64,000 nucleotides of DNA. Source: an uncultured Prevotellaceae bacterium (lineage in GTDB: Bacteria > Bacteroidota > Bacteroidia > Bacteroidales > Muribaculaceae). Every line of letters starts with the position of its first letter. Within the stretch, counting starts at the first letter, position 1. The stretch covers positions 62,001 to 126,000 of the forward strand of contig ONEL01000005.1 in assembly GCA_900316835.1 (NCBI GenBank), in the 5' to 3' direction. The position numbers were made by a program, and so were the translations under genes. The notes beneath the pieces are model-generated. The model had not been told where the DNA came from. It did not search any database and saw nothing but the letters and a program-made list of their open reading frames with translations. Below, one piece after another: positions 54,654 to 63,537 of the stretch.

Positions 54654-56312
54654 ATGAAGCACCTTATAATCACATTAACACTGGCTCTTGTTTCCATGAC
54701 CGCTGGTGCTACAGTGCCGGTAGGTTACTACTCAACCATTAATGGCAAGCGAGGGCAGGACCTGAAAAACGCCGTGCATGCTTTGCTGAAGAAGCACACC
54801 GTCGTCACCTATGGAAGCTTGTGGTATTACTTCCAGAGTACCGACTGCTACCCCGATAACACTGGACGTGTGTGGGATATGTATAGCAATACCTCTCGTT
54901 ACTATCGCGGTTCTAGCGCCGTGAGTGGCATGAACCGTGAGCACTCTTTCCCCAAGAGCTGGTGGGGTGGCACACAAGTGGACGCTTACACCGACCTTAA
55001 CCATCTCTATCCCAGCGATGCCGATGCCAACATGGCTAAGAATAACTATCCACTAGGCGAGGTGTCAAGTCCATGGTTCAACAATGGAATAACTAAGGTG
55101 GGAACTCCCATGACCGGGCAGGGTGGGGGATGCAACAATGTGTTTGAACCCGACGACCAGTACAAGGGTGACTTTGCGCGAACCTATTTCTACATGGCTA
55201 CTTGTTATCAAGACTACAACTGGAGGTATACTTACATGCTCAGCAACACCTCGTGGCTCACTCTCAACCAGTGGTCGATTAATTTGTTGCTCAAGTGGTC
55301 GCGCATGGACCCTGTTAGCGACAAGGAAGTCGCACGCAACGAGGCTATTTATCAAATTCAGAACAATCGCAATCCCTTTATCGACAATCCATTACTTGCC
55401 GAGTACATTTGGGGTGACCGCTATGGCGAGGCTTTCACCATCGATGCCTCGAGCGAGGAGCCACAAGGCGACCCCATACTCATTACTCCCAATCAGAGTA
55501 CCAAAATCGAGATGGGAGAGGTTGCACTGGGCAAGTCTATTACTATAACAGTCTTTGTCAAGGGGCGTTATCTCAAGTCTGACCTCTCGGTGCTTCTCAC
55601 TAGCGATGATTACAAGATGTTTACCTTACCGGTGACTTCTATTCCACGCTCCACTGCTAATAGCGACGACGGATATCCTCTCAGCATTACTTACACACCC
55701 ACATCGCTGGGTTCACACAAATGCCGGCTCATTATCTATGACGGTGGACTGACTGGTAGCTATGGTGCCGACATCTCAGCACAATGCTTGCCTGTGCCAT
55801 CGTTGAGCACTATCAATGCTCTTGATCCCTCCGACATCAATGGCACTAACTACACCGCGCGCTGGCAGGAAGCACCTGAATACATTGATTATTATATCAT
55901 AAATCGCACTGTTTATGACGACAAGAATAGTATAGTCTCTTACGAGCAATTCACTACCGACGAGACTAATTATCAGTTTGATGACCTGTTGGCGGGGCAA
56001 ACTCACACTTACACTGTGCAAAGCTATCGACTAGGCTACACATCGGTTCCTTCTAATGTGATTACTATATCGTCATCGGGTATCACCGGTGTTCAAGTCG
56101 ATAAGCCCATTGCCTTTATCCCTGCTGCGGGTGGTGTTCTTGTTAAGAGTAGCGAGCCACATTACAATGTCTACATCTTCAGCGCCGATGGAAAACTTGT
56201 AAGGTACATCGATGTTGTTAACAATGACGACTTCATCCACCTGCCACAAGGCATCTACATCATGCGCTCTGATCAATCACTTAAACCACAAAAGCTGGTG
56301 ATTAAAAACTAG
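54654..56312 (+). CDS. Secreted endonuclease I family nuclease with C-terminal modules
   Basis: A 552-residue exported nuclease. Signal peptide MKHLIITLTLALVSMTAGAT. The endonuclease I (EndA/NucM-type) domain covers about 22-260 with the beta-beta-alpha-metal motif NREHSFPKSWWGG (94-106) and DLNHLYPSDADANMAKNNYP (115-134). It cuts DNA or RNA non-specifically. Two Ig/fibronectin-like modules follow (about 275-385 and 390-475), and the last 60 residues (VYIFSADGKLVRYID ... LPQGIYIMRS) form a sorting-type tail. It probably feeds on or removes extracellular DNA. Confidence 0.9.
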   Translation: MKHLIITLTLALVSMTAGATVPVGYYSTINGKRGQDLKNAVHALLKKHTVVTYGSLWYYFQSTDCYPDNTGRVWDMYSNTSRYYRGSSAVSGMNREHSFPKSWWGGTQVDAYTDLNHLYPSDADANMAKNNYPLGEVSSPWFNNGITKVGTPMTGQGGGCNNVFEPDDQYKGDFARTYFYMATCYQDYNWRYTYMLSNTSWLTLNQWSINLLLKWSRMDPVSDKEVARNEAIYQIQNNRNPFIDNPLLAEYIWGDRYGEAFTIDASSEEPQGDPILITPNQSTKIEMGEVALGKSITITVFVKGRYLKSDLSVLLTSDDYKMFTLPVTSIPRSTANSDDGYPLSITYTPTSLGSHKCRLIIYDGGLTGSYGADISAQCLPVPSLSTINALDPSDINGTNYTARWQEAPEYIDYYIINRTVYDDKNSIVSYEQFTTDETNYQFDDLLAGQTHTYTVQSYRLGYTSVPSNVITISSSGITGVQVDKPIAFIPAAGGVLVKSSEPHYNVYIFSADGKLVRYIDVVNNDDFIHLPQGIYIMRSDQSLKPQKLVIKN

Positions 56313-56346
56313 AATTTAGGTGGGAAAAACTTTAATATGTCCCTCT

Positions 56347-56393
56347 GAAAAAATTACCCTCAAGCAAAACTGCTTGAGGGTAAATATTTTTTT
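56347..56393. terminator. Bidirectional terminator between endonuclease and efp
   Basis: TTACCCTCAAGCA (56354-56366) pairs perfectly with TGCTTGAGGGTAA (56371-56383); a T-rich stretch lies to the right and an A-run to the left. It ends both convergent genes. Confidence 0.9.
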
Positions 56394-56407
56394 ATTATGG
56401 CTGAGTA

Positions 56408-56971
56408 TTAGCGCACGCGACCAACGTAAGAACCATCGCGAGTGTCAACCTCAATCTTCTCGCCAGTGTTGATAAACAAGGGCACCTTAACAGTGGCTCC
56501 AGTTTCAACAGTCGCGGGCTTGAGGGTGTTAGTAGCGGTGTCGCCCTTCAGACCTGGCTCAGTGTAAGTGATCTCGAGAACTGTCTTAACAGGCATCTCG
56601 GCAAAGAGAACGGTCTCGGTCGATGCGTCGGCAACAACCTCTACCACGTCGCCTTCTTTCATGAAGTCTACACCTGTGATGAGCTCCTTGATAATGGGAA
56701 TTTGCTCGTAGGTCTCCTGATTCATGAAGATAGCATCGTCACCATCCATGTAGAGATACTGGTAAGGTCGGCGTTCTACACGCACGTCCTCAAGCTTCTC
56801 GCCAATGTTGAAACGACGTTCCAAAACGCGACCGTCAACAACGTCTTTGAGCTTAGTGCGCATGAAGGTGTTACCCTTGCCGGGTTTTACATGAAGGAAT
56901 TCAATGCAGAAGTAAAGTCTGCCGTCCATACGGATGCAAGTTCCGTTTTTGATGTCTTGAGCGTTAATCAT
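56408..56971 (-). CDS. efp: Elongation factor P
   Basis: Translation factor that rescues ribosomes stalled at polyproline. Three beta-barrel domains in 187 residues. The tip loop [10 protein letters not shown] has Lys32 at the position modified in many bacteria; no EpmA/EpmB gene is present in the window. The C-terminal signature [20 protein letters not shown] is complete. Own promoter, divergent from rpmH. Confidence 0.96.
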   Translation of the reverse strand: MINAQDIKNGTCIRMDGRLYFCIEFLHVKPGKGNTFMRTKLKDVVDGRVLERRFNIGEKLEDVRVERRPYQYLYMDGDDAIFMNQETYEQIPIIKELITGVDFMKEGDVVEVVADASTETVLFAEMPVKTVLEITYTEPGLKGDTATNTLKPATVETGATVKVPLFINTGEKIEVDTRDGSYVGRVR

Positions 56972-57029
56972 AATTTTTGTCTCGTATTATATTTTGTAAA
57001 TGTTTATTTATCTAACTACTTAGAACGTG

Positions 57030-57060
57030 CAAAGTTAGTTCAATCCTAGCGAAATACAAA
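57030..57060 (-). promoter_or_regulatory. Bacteroidetes promoter for efp
   Basis: Minus strand TTTG (57060-57057), 19-bp spacer and TAACTTTG (57037-57030), a perfect consensus. The spacer start TTTGTATTTC is the same as in the promoter at 3317-3347. Confidence 0.8.
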
Positions 57061-57171
57061 ATAATTGCTAAGTAAATTAATTCTAATTTCGCAAGGTAAC
57101 ACCTGATTTGTCTAAAAACAGGGGATTTTAAGAGAAAAAATGAAAAAGTTATCACTAAATTTTGCTCGTTT

Positions 57172-57203
57172 CTTGTGTATTTCCAAAAAAAGAACTAATT
57201 TTG
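57172..57203 (+). promoter_or_regulatory. Promoter for rpmH
   Basis: CTTG (57172-57175), 20-bp spacer and TAATTTTG (57196-57203), 37 bp before the rpmH ATG. Confidence 0.65.
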
Positions 57204-57240
57204 CAGTCCGAAATCGCAAATTAATAAATAATTAGATAAA

Positions 57241-57393
57241 ATGAAACGTACATTCCAACCATCAAACCGTAAGAAAGCTAACAAGCATGGTTTCCGTCAC
57301 CGCATGCGCACTGCCGATGGTCGCAAGGTTCTTGCACGTCGTCGCGCTAAGGGTCGTTACAGCCTCACTGTTAGCGACACTGTTTACAAGTAA
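57241..57393 (+). CDS. rpmH: 50S ribosomal protein L34
   Basis: A 50-residue basic ribosomal protein that starts [20 protein letters not shown] and continues [19 protein letters not shown], nearly the family consensus. The tail [11 protein letters not shown] is short and typical for Bacteroidetes. Alone here: rnpA does not follow, unlike in many bacteria, and dnaA is not near. It is too short for usual gene-length cut-offs but certain from sequence. Confidence 0.97.
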   Translation: MKRTFQPSNRKKANKHGFRHRMRTADGRKVLARRRAKGRYSLTVSDTVYK

Positions 57394-57523
57394 GAAGATG
57401 TAAACTACAGCCTTGTAGCACTCAACAGTGGTGCTGCATGTCAGCAACTCACAGCCGTTGTAATCATGATATTAACGATTATGACGGCATTTGTTGTGCT
57501 TTACACACAAGTTAATAACATAA

Positions 57524-57552
57524 TAAAGAGGGTGTTGTGGCACCCTCTTTAT
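57524..57552. terminator. Hairpin between rpmH and the amidase
   Basis: TAAAGAGGGTG (57524-57534) pairs with CACCCTCTTTA (57541-57551) around a six-base loop. The tails are A/T mixtures rather than pure T. It lies between two convergent genes and probably serves both. Confidence 0.7.
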
Positions 57553-57583
57553 ATTATGTGTGAATAACAAATTTATGTGTTAA

Positions 57584-60124
57584 TTACAGTCCCAGGATGA
57601 TGTTGTAGACTGCTGTCACATCGCTGCCTGTCACTTCTCCGTCGCCATTCTGGTCGCCGTTAAAGATTTCAGTGTCTTGACCGAAGAGAATGTGGTTATA
57701 CAGAGCGGTAACATCACTGCCGGTAACTTCGCCATCACCATTCACGTCGCCAACAATAACCTCGCCAGCTGGCATGTCGTCAACCTTAGCGGTTTGTACT
57801 GCTGTGCGGTCGTAGTGCACATACTTGATGTTGTCAAACAAGATGTCGCCATCCCATGCCTGAACTGGCAGGGGCTCGCCATCGTCGTCATACTCCTCGT
57901 CGGTGTTGTAGTGGCGCATGTAGAATGAGTCATAGCACCACTTTTGCGAGGCTCCAATCTCTTCGCCCTCACCGGTGAAGTGAACGAATGGGGCGTTGTA
58001 GATGTCGAATGCCATAGTTTTCCACCCACGGAAGTCGAGAACCAAGTGCTCATTCTGCACTAGACCGCTAGCTCCTGAGCCATTAAGACGCACCATGTGG
58101 CACACCTGGTTGTTAGAGCCATCGCCATAGACCTCGCATTGCAGCACGGCATCATAGCCGTCGGTGAAATAATTGTTCTGGCTGAAGCTGCGATACTCAC
58201 GAATTTGCCAGGGACCATCGCAGTCCTGGTTGTACTCATAGTGTAGCAGGAACGATGAGGTCAGGTCGGTACGACTGGTTGTTGTGCTTGTGGTGATGTA
58301 GTTAGCGTTGGCATCGGCAACACCATCCTTCGAGGTGGTGTGGGTTGTAGAACCCGAGCCGTCGGGACTCCACCAGTGACCCACTGTCGAGCCATCTTCT
58401 ATCATGGTGTAGTCAAGCACTGGACGATACTCGGTCATGAAGCGAACATACCGCTTGATTGTGCTCGTGTTGCCCGAGAGGTCGGTAAAGACTCCGTTAA
58501 TTTTAATGCGATAGGTCTTGTCGAGCTTTAGGTCGGCAAGAGGGTAGAAGTGCAATACCGATGCGTCGCGCACAACAGCATGGGTAAACTTGCCCTCAAT
58601 GGTCTCACCGTCGGCACACTCAAGCACTATCACGTCGGTCGCATCGTCATCATTCCAGGCAAGCTCTTCATTAAACTCAACGCGGATAGCCGGACGCAAG
58701 GTGTAGAGCATTGTCTCTCCCTCGGCTGGAGTGGTGCCTGCGATGAATGGTGCTTCAAGGTCGGCGGGTACTGTCATGAAGTTAAACACATAATTGCCTC
58801 CCTCGGCGCCATCGCCGTCACCGTCGAGGAGCTGGTTGGTCTGCGAGTTGCGTGCGATAGAACCATCAATGGTGATGGTGTAGCTCATGTCATCAAGCAG
58901 CTCGCCAATTCCAATGCGCAGTGTGTAGTCATTGTCCCATGAGAGGTCGACATTGCCGTTATTATTGATTGAGAATGCCTGCTCCACACTCTCACGGTTC
59001 ATGTCGCGCGAGAAGGTGAGCACGATGTCATTAATGAGTTTTACATGGTCGGGGTCGGCAACGTTGATCGACGACACCACTGCAGGAGCACTCGAGGTGA
59101 GTTCAATGTTAGCCCATGTCACGTTGTCGCCCGAGAGACCTTGTGTGTCATAGTTCATTGTAACAGTCTGGGTGGCGCTGGTATAGCCAGGGCAACTATA
59201 GGTAACCTCGTAGGTCTCGCCTGCTGTAAGCCCCTCAAAGAGGAAAAATCCGTTGTGAACCAAGTCCTTGCTATTTACATAGTTGTGGAATAGTGACTCA
59301 TAGCTGTCGGTGACGATGGTTTGTCCGTTACATGTTACAGTTACATTGTCAATGGGCTGACCGTTCTCGCTGTTCTTCACAACGCCAGCGAGCATTACCT
59401 TCTCAGGTCGTTCAAGCTCTCGATATTGCATGATAGAGCGGAAGGTTCCAAATGCTTCCAGGCGCTTGTAACTCTCATTGATGTTGAGGGCCTGCTGCAT
59501 GGGAAGGGTGTGGAAACCGCCTTCGCTCAAGAGCGATGCCATGTTAGTGCGGCGGTTTACCGAGAGGTAGGGGTACTGGTTGGCGTGCGTGGTAGGAGTG
59601 CGGTCATACCAGCAGCGGTCGTGCCAGTTGCCACGGGTGGATGTCTCATACATCACACCTGTGAGGTTGGGGCACAATATCTCGCCATAGGCCTTACCGC
59701 CATGAGGCGTTTTCTCTATCTCCACTCCATCCTTGCGCCATCCGCCAAAGAGGAGTAGTGTGCTATTCTCATTGCCACCGGCATCGCTGTGAATGGAGTA
59801 GAAGAAGTCGGCTCCCCAGGCGTTGGCCATGTCGGAACGTTCCTCAAGGCTCACCTCGGTAAGGTCGTCTTCGCGTGTCATCTTAATATTCTCGGTAGTG
59901 GCGGTGGTATATTCCATGAGGTATTCACGAGTGGCAAGTCCCACGCGAAGCACCTTTTGTGCCTCGGTGTAGCCATACATACCCTGATTCTCTTTCTTGC
60001 TGTGACCGGGGTCAATCCATAACTTGAAATCTCCCCAGTCGGCTTTCTCTTGCGCGTTGATGGCACCACTTGCACCGAAGCAGCCTAGTGCAGCCACAAG
60101 CGCTATCTTAGTAAAGTTCTTCAT
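57584..60124 (-). CDS. Exported N-acetylmuramoyl-L-alanine amidase with Ig-like domains and dockerin-like C-terminus
   Basis: An 846-residue secreted protein. Signal peptide ends at INAQ (about residue 25). Residues 33-230 form an Amidase_3 domain with zinc ligands His41 (WIDPGHSKK), Glu54 and His112 (YSIHSDAGG) and catalytic Glu201 (LLSEGGF), so it should cleave the peptide from peptidoglycan. Next comes a carboxypeptidase-regulatory-like domain (about 243-345), two SbsA-type Big_5 domains (about 350-565), a strand-rich module, and at 793-846 two dockerin-like repeats, VGDVNGDGEVTGSDVTALYN and GDQNGDGEVTGSDVTAVYN, each with a Ca-binding DxNxDGxV loop. It starts 12 bp after the TolB-like gene. 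Confidence 0.9.
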   Translation of the reverse strand: MKNFTKIALVAALGCFGASGAINAQEKADWGDFKLWIDPGHSKKENQGMYGYTEAQKVLRVGLATREYLMEYTTATTENIKMTREDDLTEVSLEERSDMANAWGADFFYSIHSDAGGNENSTLLLFGGWRKDGVEIEKTPHGGKAYGEILCPNLTGVMYETSTRGNWHDRCWYDRTPTTHANQYPYLSVNRRTNMASLLSEGGFHTLPMQQALNINESYKRLEAFGTFRSIMQYRELERPEKVMLAGVVKNSENGQPIDNVTVTCNGQTIVTDSYESLFHNYVNSKDLVHNGFFLFEGLTAGETYEVTYSCPGYTSATQTVTMNYDTQGLSGDNVTWANIELTSSAPAVVSSINVADPDHVKLINDIVLTFSRDMNRESVEQAFSINNNGNVDLSWDNDYTLRIGIGELLDDMSYTITIDGSIARNSQTNQLLDGDGDGAEGGNYVFNFMTVPADLEAPFIAGTTPAEGETMLYTLRPAIRVEFNEELAWNDDDATDVIVLECADGETIEGKFTHAVVRDASVLHFYPLADLKLDKTYRIKINGVFTDLSGNTSTIKRYVRFMTEYRPVLDYTMIEDGSTVGHWWSPDGSGSTTHTTSKDGVADANANYITTSTTTSRTDLTSSFLLHYEYNQDCDGPWQIREYRSFSQNNYFTDGYDAVLQCEVYGDGSNNQVCHMVRLNGSGASGLVQNEHLVLDFRGWKTMAFDIYNAPFVHFTGEGEEIGASQKWCYDSFYMRHYNTDEEYDDDGEPLPVQAWDGDILFDNIKYVHYDRTAVQTAKVDDMPAGEVIVGDVNGDGEVTGSDVTALYNHILFGQDTEIFNGDQNGDGEVTGSDVTAVYNIILGL

Positions 60125-60136
60125 AGCTGCAATGTT

Positions 60137-60979
60137 TTAGTAGTTAAGATTAATAATGTAGATTGCTCCATCGGTGTCGTTGTCAAAGGCCACACGTCGT
60201 CCATCGGGTGAAACGGCGATGGTGACAGGAATCACATCGCTCGTGGGGGTGATGTTCACAGCACTTCTTTTATCCACGTTCACGCAGTAGATGTCGCTGC
60301 TGGTAAAGCGATGGCCGTCATCAACAATGCATGTCATCATCAGGTTGCGACTGTCGGGGAGCCACGAGGCATGCGAACCCTTGCCAAGCTCAATTAGTCC
60401 CGAGCCATCGGCGTTGCACACAAAGAGCCCCTTGGTCACAATCTGGAACGCGATTCTAGAGCCGTCGGGCGAAAGAACTGGGTTTATTACCCACTTGCCG
60501 GCATAGTCACTAAGCTCGGCAATCATGCTTGTGGCATTTTGCGGCTCGTCGAGCATAATTTGATAAATGCTAGACGCGCCCTCAACCGCCGACCGCTTCA
60601 AGTTGCGCATGGCGGGAGCCACTTGTTTAACACTTGCGGTGGATACATTCACTTGCTCAATGCGAGTCATGCGCTTGCCGTCAACAACGGTGTAGGGGGT
60701 TGAAGTAATCTCTTGGTTACTGTTCCAGAGCATCTTGTAACCGGCGCCAGGAGATTCCGATACCTGCCTTAGGTTATTGCCATCGGCGTCGGCAACCCAT
60801 ATACCAATGAAATTGTCGCCGGTAACGGCAATCTGGGAACCATCGGGCGACCACACGGGAGCCATGAGGCTATGCTCGCTCTTGATAAATGGTTGCGGCT
60901 CACTCCACGACATGGGCTGAGCCATGGCGCTCATGCCCGGTAGCACTAGGGCTACCGCAATAATTAGTTTTCTTTTCAT
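60137..60979 (-). CDS. Exported TolB-like beta-propeller protein
   Basis: A 280-residue exported protein with signal peptide MKRKLIIAVALVLPGMSAMA. Repeated WD40-like PD40 units are visible: APVWSPDGSQIAVTG, NPVLSPDGSRIAFQI, SHASWLPDSRNLMMT and TIAVSPDGRRVAFDN. This gives four clear blades in a small propeller, fewer than full TolB. It is the first gene in an operon with the amidase gene, so a role in binding the cell wall or assisting the amidase is a reasonable guess. Confidence 0.85.
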   Translation of the reverse strand: MKRKLIIAVALVLPGMSAMAQPMSWSEPQPFIKSEHSLMAPVWSPDGSQIAVTGDNFIGIWVADADGNNLRQVSESPGAGYKMLWNSNQEITSTPYTVVDGKRMTRIEQVNVSTASVKQVAPAMRNLKRSAVEGASSIYQIMLDEPQNATSMIAELSDYAGKWVINPVLSPDGSRIAFQIVTKGLFVCNADGSGLIELGKGSHASWLPDSRNLMMTCIVDDGHRFTSSDIYCVNVDKRSAVNITPTSDVIPVTIAVSPDGRRVAFDNDTDGAIYIINLNY

Positions 60980-61200
60980 TAGCTATTTGTGTTAAATGGT
61001 TATTGATTATTGTGATTAACGTGTAAATTGATAGCAAATTGACTGGTTTTAATTTGATTTGCTAAGTTAATGCTTGTTTTTGAATTTGCAAAATTTTTTT
61101 CACATTTTTTCATTATAGCATCTTTGTTTATATTGGTGGTGTATTTAGGTTATAATGTGTTCTAAAAAGGAGTAAACTGCTATTTTTTGTACTAATTCTT

Positions 61201-61231
61201 ATTGCTCAATTAAACTTAATTATTACTTTTG
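61201..61231 (+). promoter_or_regulatory. Promoter for the first tandem barrel gene
   Basis: ATTG (61201-61204), 19-bp spacer and TACTTTTG (61224-61231). The rest of the 60980-61327 gap is AT-rich with no gene; no clear minus-strand promoter for the TolB-like gene was found. Confidence 0.7.
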
Positions 61232-61242
61232 CGTCAAATTTT

Positions 61243-61274
61243 GCGATGTGACCCCTTGCGGGGCACTCACTCGC
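61243..61274 (+). other. Leader hairpin of the first tandem barrel gene
   Basis: GCGA/TCGC, GTG/CAC and CCCC/GGGG nest around a TTGC loop directly after the expected transcription start. It may stabilise the mRNA of an abundant outer-membrane protein or serve post-transcriptional control. Confidence 0.45.
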
Positions 61275-61327
61275 AAATGTGATAAAACGAGTTAGAACAA
61301 ATAAATTTAAACTAAAATTTTAAAGTT

Positions 61328-61942
61328 ATGAAAAAAATTGCTATCGCACTCATGTGCACAATTCTTGCTACTGGCGCTGCCATGGCTCAGAAACAATTCA
61401 CTTTTGGTCCTAAGATTGGTGTAGACTACACTCACTACTGGGGCGAGGACGTAAATCATGGTGGTCAGCTCAACTATCAGGCTGGCTTGTTCATGGAGTA
61501 TCGTTTTACTAACAAGTTCTCTATTGCTCCCGAGGTAGTGTTTGCTGCACAAGGTGGTAAATATGACGTTAAACGTGACGTATTGGGAGTACCTGTTGAA
61601 TTTAAAGAGACCGACCACGTTAACTACATCAATGTACCTGTAATGTTGAAGTATTATGTTGTTCCAGCGCTAAGCATTGACTTTGGTCCACAAGTAGGTT
61701 TCAATGTTTACAGCAAGAACACATCTGAAGGAAAGATTGCAAGTGAAAGTGGAAAGAATACTACCGACATGAAGGAAGTAACTAAGAGTGTTGACTTCGG
61801 TCTTGGTCTTGGTCTGACCTACAATATCACTAGCGATGTATTTGTTCAGGGTCGTTATACCATGGGCCTGACAGATGTATTTGATTATGACCACAGCGGC
61901 AAGAACGGTAACGCTCAAATCGCTATCGGCTATCGCTTCTAA
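61328..61942 (+). CDS. Outer-membrane beta-barrel protein, tandem paralogue 1
   Basis: A 204-residue exported barrel. Signal MKKIAIALMCTILATGAAMA, then FTFGPKIGVDYTHYWGED, NYQAGLFMEYRF, LSIDFGPQVGFNVYS, FVQGRYTMGL and a last strand AQIAIGYRF with the C-terminal Phe required by the BAM machinery. This is the OMP_b-brl_2/PorT layout. It is the first of three paralogues in a row. Its transported molecule or partner is unknown. Confidence 0.85.
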   Translation: MKKIAIALMCTILATGAAMAQKQFTFGPKIGVDYTHYWGEDVNHGGQLNYQAGLFMEYRFTNKFSIAPEVVFAAQGGKYDVKRDVLGVPVEFKETDHVNYINVPVMLKYYVVPALSIDFGPQVGFNVYSKNTSEGKIASESGKNTTDMKEVTKSVDFGLGLGLTYNITSDVFVQGRYTMGLTDVFDYDHSGKNGNAQIAIGYRF

Positions 61943-61975
61943 TCAAGCCAGTTCCGAAAGAATTTAAAAGAACTC

Positions 61976-62015
61976 AAGTGACCTTCGCACCGTGTTGCGA
62001 GGGTCACTTCTTTTT
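61976..62015 (+). terminator. Rho-independent terminator after barrel 1
   Basis: AAGTGACCTTCGCA pairs with TGCGAGGGTCACTT with one mismatch, and TTTTT follows at 62011-62015. Confidence 0.9.
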
Positions 62016-62023
62016 AGTGAAAC

Positions 62024-62054
62024 TTTGAGGATTGAAATTATTGTATTACTTTTG
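62024..62054 (+). promoter_or_regulatory. Bacteroidetes promoter for barrel 2
   Basis: TTTG (62024-62027), 19-bp spacer and TACTTTTG (62047-62054), a perfect consensus, directly after the terminator of barrel 1. Confidence 0.8.
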
Positions 62055-62101
62055 CAAACAAATTACTAATTTTAGTTAAACAATTTTGATACAAGTAAGT
62101 T

Positions 62102-62704
62102 ATGAAGAAAATTGCTATCGCACTCATGTGCATGATTTTTGCCACAGGCGCTGCCATGGCTCAGGAAAAGTTTACATTTGGACCTAAGGTCGGCGTTGAC
62201 TATACTCACTTTTGGGACGCCGATGGAGACTATAGTGGAATGTTGAACTATCAGGCCGGTTTGTTTATGGAGTACCGCTTTAATGACAGGTTCGCTCTGG
62301 CTCCCGAGGTCGTTTTTGCAGCTCAAGGTGGAAAGCAAAAATGGATTGATTCTGATAATATTGAAGTTTCAACAACCAGTCATCTTAACTATATCAATGT
62401 GCCTGTAATGCTTAAGTTGTATGTTGTTCCCAGTAAGTTAAGCTTTGACTTTGGTCCTCAAGTAGGTTTTAATGTTTATAAGAAATCGACAGATAAGTGG
62501 AAATATGAAGGCAAGAGTTTTAAGGAAACAGATGAGTTAAAGGGCCTTAAGACGGTGGACTTCGCTATTGGACTTGGATTGACCTACAACATTGCCGATG
62601 AAGTGTTTATTCAAGGACGTTACACCCTGGGCATGACAAAGCTATTAGATGGTATCAATACCAAGAATGGCAATGGTCAAATAGCTATTGGTTACCGCTT
62701 CTAA
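62102..62704 (+). CDS. Outer-membrane beta-barrel protein, tandem paralogue 2
   Basis: A 200-residue barrel, the closest relative of paralogue 1: signal MKKIAIALMCMIFATGAAMA, FTFGPKVGVDYTHFWDADG, LAPEVVFAAQGGK, LSFDFGPQVGFNVYK, FIQGRYTLGM and end GQIAIGYRF. The external loops (for instance DSDNIEVSTTSH and DKWKYEGKSF) differ from paralogue 1, as expected if they meet different ligands or phages. Own promoter and terminator. Confidence 0.85.
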   Translation: MKKIAIALMCMIFATGAAMAQEKFTFGPKVGVDYTHFWDADGDYSGMLNYQAGLFMEYRFNDRFALAPEVVFAAQGGKQKWIDSDNIEVSTTSHLNYINVPVMLKLYVVPSKLSFDFGPQVGFNVYKKSTDKWKYEGKSFKETDELKGLKTVDFAIGLGLTYNIADEVFIQGRYTLGMTKLLDGINTKNGNGQIAIGYRF

Positions 62705-62736
62705 TTGAGCAAGACACCATTTAATCAAAGATAACT

Positions 62737-62775
62737 AAATCGCCCAGGCACATTGGTTGCTTGGGCGATTTTTTT
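62737..62775 (+). terminator. Rho-independent terminator after barrel 2
   Basis: AAATCGCCCAGGCA (62737-62750) pairs with TGCTTGGGCGATTT (62758-62771) with one wobble; a T-run overlaps and extends to 62775. Confidence 0.92.
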
Positions 62776-62791
62776 GTTTTTGTTAGAAAAT

Positions 62792-62823
62792 GTTGTTTTA
62801 TTTGTGAAAATATTATATTTTTG
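62792..62823 (+). promoter_or_regulatory. Promoter for barrel 3
   Basis: GTTG (62792-62795), 20-bp spacer and TATTTTTG (62816-62823), 27 bp before the ATG. Confidence 0.6.
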
Positions 62824-62850
62824 CAACATATATCTTAATTATTATTTGAA

Positions 62851-63465
62851 ATGAAAAAGCTGTTTATTATTCTTATTTGTACTGCTCTTGCTACCGGTGT
62901 GGCGATGGCTCAAAAGACTATTACTTGGGGACCCAAGATTGGTGTCGACCTCACTCACTACTGGGGCAAGGATGCACTTGGTCACAAGCCTCAGCTCAAC
63001 TATCAAGCTGGTGCTTACCTTGAATTCCGTTTTACTAATAAGTTGGCATTTGCTCCCGAGCTTGTGTTTGCGGCGCAAGGTGGCAAGTGGAGCGACTATG
63101 ACATTGATGAAGATGGTAATAAAATTCCATACGATGCCACCGATCATGTAAATTACATCAACCTTCCTCTCTTGCTCAAGTACTATGTTCATCCAAGCTT
63201 CAGCATCGACTTTGGTCCGCAGCTTGGCTACAATGTCTATAGCAAAACTACTTACGAGTATGAGGACAAATCAATAGGCAAATATACTATGGACTACAAG
63301 GAGGACACCAAGGAGCTTGACTTTGCATTGGCTCTTGGTTGCACCTACAACATTGCCAGCGATGTGTTTGTGCAAGCTCGTTACACTCTTGGTCTCTCTA
63401 AAGTGTTCACTGACTTGAAAGACAAAAACGGCAACGCCCAAATCGCCATTGGCTACCGCTTCTAA
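62851..63465 (+). CDS. Outer-membrane beta-barrel protein, tandem paralogue 3
   Basis: A 204-residue barrel with signal MKKLFIILICTALATGVAMA. Same strand pattern as paralogues 1 and 2 (ITWGPKIGVDLTHYWGKD, NYQAGAYLEFRF, FSIDFGPQLGYNVYS, FVQARYTLGL, AQIAIGYRF) with more changes in signal peptide and loops. No terminator is seen between it and the lipoprotein gene that starts 72 bp later, so the two may be co-transcribed. Confidence 0.85.
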   Translation: MKKLFIILICTALATGVAMAQKTITWGPKIGVDLTHYWGKDALGHKPQLNYQAGAYLEFRFTNKLAFAPELVFAAQGGKWSDYDIDEDGNKIPYDATDHVNYINLPLLLKYYVHPSFSIDFGPQLGYNVYSKTTYEYEDKSIGKYTMDYKEDTKELDFALALGCTYNIASDVFVQARYTLGLSKVFTDLKDKNGNAQIAIGYRF

Positions 63466-63537
63466 TTCTTTAATCATTGATTGATGAACACTATCGTTTA
63501 GAAAATCATAATTATTATTTAAAACCAAAACAAAGAC

